A DNA stretch of 9,272 nt. Source: an uncultured beta proteobacterium. Its GTDB lineage: Bacteria > Pseudomonadota > Gammaproteobacteria > Burkholderiales > SG8-39. The stretch's first letter is position 1, and every line of letters starts with the position of its first letter. Shown here in pieces: positions 5,880 through 9,272 of the stretch. The notes under the pieces were generated by a model that did no database searches, had not been told where the DNA came from, and worked only from the letters and a program-made list of their open reading frames with translations. A program made the translations under genes and the position numbers. The stretch is taken from assembly GCA_902826155.1 (NCBI GenBank), contig CADEDU010000094.1:15238-24509 (forward strand), in the 5' to 3' direction.

Positions 5880-6806
5880 TCAGGGGATCATCTTCAACTG
5901 CTTGAGCACGGCGGTGTCGCCCTTGGCCTGCTCGGCAAGCATCTCGGTGTAGGCCGCGCGCGTCATCGTGCCATCGAGCGTGCCGCTCTCACGCAGGTAT
6001 TGCTGGAACTTCGGCGACTTCACGCCCGCGCCCACCATGTCGAACAGCCGCTGGATCACCGGCTCGGGCGTGCCGCGCTTCACGAACATGCCGCGCCAGT
6101 GATAGCGCACGACGTCGATCCCCAGCTCCTTGAACGTGGGCACCTGCGGAAACTGATCGATGCGATTCTCGCCGGTGTGCGCCAGCACGACGGTGCGCTC
6201 CTTGAACGAAGGCAGCACGCTGATATTGCTCATCGACGCTTCGAGGTGATCGCCCATGACCGCGGTGATCGCCTTGGCGCCGCTGTCGTAGGGGATCCAC
6301 TCGAAGCCGGCGTTGGCCTTGGCCATGGCAAGCATCAGGGTGATCTGATGCGGGCCGCCGGTTGCGTAGCCGCCGACGCGAAACTGCCCGGGCTTGGCGC
6401 GCATCTCGGCCAGCGCCGCCTTGAGATCGGCGAACCGCTTCGGGTTGGTGTAGAGCGCGAACGGATCGAGCTGGATGCGATAGAGCGGCTCGAAGTCGGT
6501 CCACTTGTGCTGCGCATCGGGTAGTTGCAGGATGGAAGTGATGCCGGTGCCGTCGGAGAAGACGGTGCGGCCATCGGCAGCCGCCTGCTTGAGCACGCCC
6601 ATCGCCACCTGGCCCGATGCGCCCGGCCGCGGTTCGACGATCACCGTCTGGTTCGATGTGCGCTGCATCTCCTCGGCCAGCAGGCGCAGCATGATGTCTT
6701 GCGGTGCGCCGGCATTGGAACCGTGGATGATGCGTACCGCTACGCCCTGCGATTGGGCGGTGCCTGCGCCGGCGGCCAGGGCGAGCATGACGATGAGCGT
6801 GCGCAC
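5880..6806 (-). CDS. Bug/TctC-family tripartite tricarboxylate transporter receptor
   Basis: 308 aa. Residues 1-20 (MRTLIVMLALAAGAGTAQSQ) form a short Sec signal peptide, so the protein acts in the periplasm. The body carries the family hallmarks: the first beta strand and ligand loop VRIIHGSNAGAPQD, then VEPRPGASGQVAMG (57-70) followed by AADGRTV, and a late FPQVPTFKELGI (219-230) and RGTPEPV (244-250) segment. Bug proteins bind carboxylates, amides or aromatic acids; some deliver them to a TctAB permease, many have no linked permease, as here. GTG at 6806 is chosen because GAGGA (6811-6815) precedes it by 4 nt and it restores a complete signal peptide; an ATG at 6788 is the alternative. It heads the likely catabolic operon, so its ligand is probably the pathway substrate. 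The 124-bp gap upstream (6807-6930) shows no convincing promoter. Confidence 0.93.
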   Translation of the reverse strand: MRTLIVMLALAAGAGTAQSQGVAVRIIHGSNAGAPQDIMLRLLAEEMQRTSNQTVIVEPRPGASGQVAMGVLKQAAADGRTVFSDGTGITSILQLPDAQHKWTDFEPLYRIQLDPFALYTNPKRFADLKAALAEMRAKPGQFRVGGYATGGPHQITLMLAMAKANAGFEWIPYDSGAKAITAVMGDHLEASMSNISVLPSFKERTVVLAHTGENRIDQFPQVPTFKELGIDVVRYHWRGMFVKRGTPEPVIQRLFDMVGAGVKSPKFQQYLRESGTLDGTMTRAAYTEMLAEQAKGDTAVLKQLKMIP

Positions 6807-6930
6807 GGGATCCTCGCGTCGTTGTGGTGCGCGCAATCGTGCACGCAAACCCCGACACAGCACAAGCCGGCGCCGTTGTGGCCGCCGCGCGCAAGCACGA
6901 AGCCGACAACAGCCACCGGCGAGGCGATCG

Positions 6931-7872
6931 CTACTTCGCCAGCGCTGGCCGCAGCGCCCGCCATCCGCGCTGCGCGATTGTCACCACCGCAAGCGCGATG
7001 GCACCGGCGACGATGCCCGCTATCCCGTCGGCCAGCACCGAACCCAGCGTCGCCAGCGCACCCGTCATGCCCTGTGTGAGGTGTTCGATCGCATGGTGCA
7101 GCGCCGGAATGCCATGCACGAGAATGCCGCCGCCCACCAGGAACATCGCGGCCGTCCCGGCGATCGACAGCGCCTTCATCAGCCAGGGGGCGACGCGCAG
7201 GATCAGCGCGCCGAGCGCCCGCAGCATGCGCGTGGTACCCGATTCTCCCGGCCGGTTGCTCAGATGCAGCCCGGCGTCGTCGAGCTTGACGATGCCGGCG
7301 ACCAGTCCGTACACGCCGACGGTCATCAGCGCGGCCACCGTAACCAGCACGGCCACGCGCATGCCGAACGACGCCGCGGCCACCGTGCCCAGCGTGATCA
7401 CGATGATCTCCGCTGATAGGATGAAATCGGTGCGGATGGCGCCCTTGATCTTGTCGCGCTCCACTGCCACCAGATCGACCTTCGGATCGGCGAGTGCGTT
7501 CACCAGCTCCTCGTGATGCGCCTTGTCTTCGGCGCGGCTGTGCAGGAAGCGATGCGCGAGCTTCTCGAAGCCCTCGAAACACAGGAACGCGCCGCCGAGC
7601 ATCAGCAGCGGCGTGACCGCCCACGGTGCGAACGCGCTGATGAGCAGGGCCGCGGGCACGAGGATCGCCTTGTTGACCATCGACCCCTTGGCGACCGCCC
7701 ACACGACCGGCAGTTCGCGGTCGGCCCGCACGCCGGCCACCTGCTGCGCGTTCAGCGCGAGATCGTCGCCGAGCACGCCGGCAGTTTTTTTGGCAGCGAC
7801 TTTGGTGAGTACCGCGACATCGTCCAGAACGGTGGCGATGTCATCGAGCAGGGCAAGCAGGCTGAAGGCCAT
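6931..7872 (-). CDS. yedI: YedI/DUF808 family inner-membrane protein
   Basis: 313 aa, the usual length. The N-terminus ([20 protein letters not shown], then [20 protein letters not shown] to about residue 45) is the strongly conserved DUF808 signature, followed by [17 protein letters not shown]. Hydrophobic segments lie near 69-98, 150-168, 172-194, 236-254 and 284-301, consistent with a polytopic inner-membrane protein. A charged, His-containing cytoplasmic-type stretch (103-148) separates the first from the rest. The function of this family is not established. The ATG at 7872 gives the canonical N-terminus although no good Shine-Dalgarno is visible. It lies between arfB (134 nt upstream) and the catabolic operon (124 nt downstream), so it is probably a separate transcription unit. 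I see nothing abnormal in it. Confidence 0.93.
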   Translation of the reverse strand: MAFSLLALLDDIATVLDDVAVLTKVAAKKTAGVLGDDLALNAQQVAGVRADRELPVVWAVAKGSMVNKAILVPAALLISAFAPWAVTPLLMLGGAFLCFEGFEKLAHRFLHSRAEDKAHHEELVNALADPKVDLVAVERDKIKGAIRTDFILSAEIIVITLGTVAAASFGMRVAVLVTVAALMTVGVYGLVAGIVKLDDAGLHLSNRPGESGTTRMLRALGALILRVAPWLMKALSIAGTAAMFLVGGGILVHGIPALHHAIEHLTQGMTGALATLGSVLADGIAGIVAGAIALAVVTIAQRGWRALRPALAK

Positions 7873-7933
7873 AGGGATACTGAGAGGAACTGCTGAGTCG
7901 TTGTGCGGCTACGATACCCGAGCCCGGTCACGT

Positions 7934-8002
7934 CGCGATGACAGCGCGTTCTCGCCGATCACTTCGCAGCTAGACCGGCATGACTCAGCGCGATGACGGC
8001 GC
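7934..8002. repeat. 14-bp direct repeat in the arfB-yedI spacer
   Basis: CGCGATGACAGCGC (7934-7947) and CGCGATGACGGCGC (7989-8002) differ at one base and are 55 bp apart. They lie between the arfB stop and the yedI start, so they could be paired sites upstream of yedI or chance similarity in GC-rich DNA. Confidence 0.3.
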
Positions 8003-8006
8003 AACC

Positions 8007-8405
8007 TCATGGAACGATCTTGGCTCTGCCCGACTTGATCTTCGCTCGTTGAGCCTTGCCTGCCAGACGTCGCTCCTTGGAGCCGAACGAAGGTTTGGTT
8101 GGCCGGCGAACCCGCGGCACGTGCTCGGCCTGGGCGATAAGCGCCTGCAGCCGCGCCAATGCCTCAGCCTTGTTCTTCTCCTGGCTCCGCGAGCCCTGGG
8201 ACTTGATGATCACCACCCCCTGCAGCGTGAGCCGGCTATCTTGCAGCGCAAGTAGCCTGATCTTCACTGCCGCAGGAAGCCTCGATGCCGCGACATCGAA
8301 TCGCAATTGGACGGCGTTGGAGGACTTATTGACGTGCTGTCCGCCCGGCCCTTGCGCCCGGATCGCGGTTAGCTCGACCTCGTTCTCGCTAATGGTGTAG
8401 GCCAC
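8007..8405 (-). CDS. arfB: Alternative ribosome-rescue factor ArfB (YaeJ-type peptidyl-tRNA hydrolase)
   Basis: 132 aa. It carries the class I release-factor GGQ motif in RAQGPGGQHVNKSSNAVQLR (16-35), the catalytic loop that hydrolyses peptidyl-tRNA in the ribosomal P site. The globular domain ends near residue 95 and is followed by a strongly basic tail (RRPTKPSFGSKERRLAGKAQ, then more Lys/Arg) that in ArfB enters the empty mRNA channel of stalled ribosomes, distinguishing it from RF1/RF2 and from tail-less relatives. Length is close to the 140 aa of E. coli ArfB. The start is GTG at 8405, which places ELTAIRAQG at the usual distance from the N-terminus; an ATG seven bases upstream is in another frame. 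It begins 44 nt after the stop of the 82-aa gene, so the two may be co-transcribed, although there is no known functional link. Confidence 0.95.
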   Translation of the reverse strand: MAYTISENEVELTAIRAQGPGGQHVNKSSNAVQLRFDVAASRLPAAVKIRLLALQDSRLTLQGVVIIKSQGSRSQEKNKAEALARLQALIAQAEHVPRVRRPTKPSFGSKERRLAGKAQRAKIKSGRAKIVP

Positions 8406-8449
8406 GCGGCATTATCTTCCAGGCTCGTACTGCACAAAGGTATATCCGC

Positions 8450-8698
8450 CTACCACCGCCAAGTCTCTGATCGGCTCAACCACTCGAGATGCTGCTTGGC
8501 GGTACTCAGCGCATCCTCGCCAGACGCGAACGACCATTGCGAGTACCGCCCCAGGCTTTGCCACCGACTGGAACCGTCGTACTCCTTGCGGTAGAGCTCG
8601 AAGCCGAAGGTCCCGTCGGCGCGGCGGAAGAAATCCACGCACTGGGCTCCGTCTTCCGACTCCATGGAGGCGAGTACCGTGTTCTTCATTGCCGGCAT
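8450..8698 (-). CDS. Small conserved-looking hypothetical protein
   Basis: 82 aa from the ATG at 8698 (79 aa from the ATG at 8689). The sequence VDFFRRADGTFGFELYRKEY (21-40) followed by SLGRYSQWSFASGEDALSTA (48-67) and a Trp-rich end resembles small uncharacterised proteobacterial proteins with a DGTFGFE-YRR core and an aromatic C-terminus; this is recollection, not a search. There is no signal peptide, membrane segment or nucleic-acid-binding motif. The same frame is open to 8929, but that part is Arg/Cys-rich noise overlapping the upstream gene, so an internal start is chosen. No clear Shine-Dalgarno marks either ATG. It lies 67 nt after the 166-aa gene and 44 nt before arfB. Function unknown. 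Confidence 0.7.
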   Translation of the reverse strand: MPAMKNTVLASMESEDGAQCVDFFRRADGTFGFELYRKEYDGSSRWQSLGRYSQWSFASGEDALSTAKQHLEWLSRSETWRW

Positions 8699-8765
8699 GT
8701 GCGCCAGGGAATCTGTAGGAAATTCATGAGCGGCATTGTGCGCAGCACCAACGATTGAAAAGCTG

Positions 8766-9266
8766 TCAATCGGGTGTTTGCGCGAAGACAACGTGAAGAT
8801 TTCGTTGGCTGGCGAACTGCAGCAATGCGAGCAATGCGCACAAGAACGACAGCAAGTACGGCGGGTCGTCGCCGTCGTCGCTCTCGCGCAACGGATCCCA
8901 AGGACTCGCCGGCGCCGTGAGAATCGCAAGCAGCTCTTCCGCTGGCCATGCGTCTTGTTGCAGCAGTCGTATCAGCGCCTCCGGCTCCCGCCTGATTTCA
9001 GCGAGGAGAGACTCGAGATCGCGGGTAGCGCGTGTTATTTCGAGCGGCGGGAGCACCGCTGCCGGGGTAGCCAGAAAAGAAAGAGCTGGTTTCCGATAAG
9101 TCTCTGCGCAAAGCTGAACCGCCCAACTTACCCAGTTGCTACGCGAGTTGGTCGTAAGCGACTCACCTGGCTTGTAGTGCGGCGCAAGGTCATCGAGCGA
9201 AGTGATCGACTCCGGAACCTCACTCGCCGGCATAGCCATGGTCAAAGACGCGTAGTAATTCGCCAT
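8766..9266 (-). CDS. Hypothetical acidic protein, unrecognised
   Basis: 166 aa from the ATG at 9266; only six bases precede it in the window and the frame stays open, so the true start could lie outside. I do not recognise the family. By count it has about 22 Asp/Glu against 11 Arg/Lys, with an acidic cluster RESDDGDD (residues 128-135) followed by a hydrophobic helix-like stretch (138-150) and an amphipathic Leu/Glu-rich middle section (74-115), so it is probably a soluble, largely helical protein. There is no signal peptide. An acidic small protein of this kind could be an immunity or adaptor protein, but no toxin gene is visible and the idea is weak. Base composition is less GC-rich than the catabolic genes. 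Confidence 0.65.
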   Translation of the reverse strand: MANYYASLTMAMPASEVPESITSLDDLAPHYKPGESLTTNSRSNWVSWAVQLCAETYRKPALSFLATPAAVLPPLEITRATRDLESLLAEIRREPEALIRLLQQDAWPAEELLAILTAPASPWDPLRESDDGDDPPYLLSFLCALLALLQFASQRNLHVVFAQTPD

Positions 9267-9272
9267 GATCCG

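Noticed and set aside
5337..6524. 395-codon open frame on the plus strand across the TauD-Bug junction
   Set aside because: Rich in His, Arg and Leu with no family resemblance; it is the antisense shadow of two well-supported minus-strand genes in GC-rich DNA.
6807..6930. Sigma-70 promoter for the catabolic operon
   Set aside because: No pair of -35/-10 hexamers with acceptable match and spacing could be found by eye; only a GCGATCGC palindrome is present near the yedI stop.
7785..7791. Run of seven A (minus strand) in yedI as a programmed frameshift site
   Set aside because: The run starts on a codon boundary (AAA AAA ACT), not in the slippery X-XXY-YYZ phase, and it encodes the conserved KKT of the family.
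8699..8929. Upstream extension of the 82-aa protein to 159 aa
   Set aside because: The added part overlaps the 166-aa gene and reads as Arg/Cys-rich noise.

Overview
The window is GC-rich (about 70% in a hand-counted block inside the catabolic genes) and looks like a chromosomal segment of a betaproteobacterium, probably Burkholderiales-like. The basis is a Bug/TctC-type periplasmic receptor in a catabolic cluster, a YedI/DUF808 protein, ArfB, and a bacterial protein-kinase-like protein. This assignment is an inference from gene content; there is no rRNA or other phylogenetic marker. Eleven-base-scale symmetry and repeat elements were read by eye.

Layout: one gene at the left edge runs on the plus strand, a 5'-truncated MmgE/PrpD-family gene (1-1293). 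All other genes run on the minus strand. Read in the direction of transcription from the right end they are: an unrecognised acidic 166-aa protein (9266-8766), a small conserved-looking 82-aa protein (8698-8450), arfB (8405-8007), yedI (7872-6931), a Bug/TctC solute-binding receptor (6806-5880), a TauD/TfdA-type dioxygenase (5843-4983), an enolase-superfamily (MLE-like) enzyme (4948-3839), an atypical short-chain dehydrogenase (3780-2989), and a single-pass membrane pseudokinase (2696-1365) that converges on the MmgE/PrpD gene.

The four genes bug-tauD-mle-sdr are separated by 36, 34 and 58 nt and probably form one catabolic operon: a periplasmic carboxylate receptor, a 2-oxoglutarate-dependent oxygenase, a lactonising/isomerising enolase-superfamily enzyme and an SDR. 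The nearby MmgE/PrpD enzyme would fit the same organic-acid theme but is on the other strand, beyond the kinase. The substrate cannot be read from the sequence.

The most unusual items are: (1) the kinase-like protein, which has no N-lobe and substituted catalytic motifs, yet a strong ribosome-binding site at its own ATG; (2) the SDR, which keeps the nucleotide-binding motif but lacks the Ser-Tyr-Lys catalytic residues; (3) four head-to-tail 13-bp units filling the MLE-SDR spacer, the last one supplying the SDR Shine-Dalgarno; (4) the 292-bp kinase-SDR spacer, which holds several short palindromes, a 19-bp imperfect direct repeat and a tight hairpin. GC content falls toward the right end (two hand-counted 60-base blocks at 53%). 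I saw no RNA genes, CRISPR arrays, insertion sequences or integrases. No gene-free stretch exceeds 300 bases.
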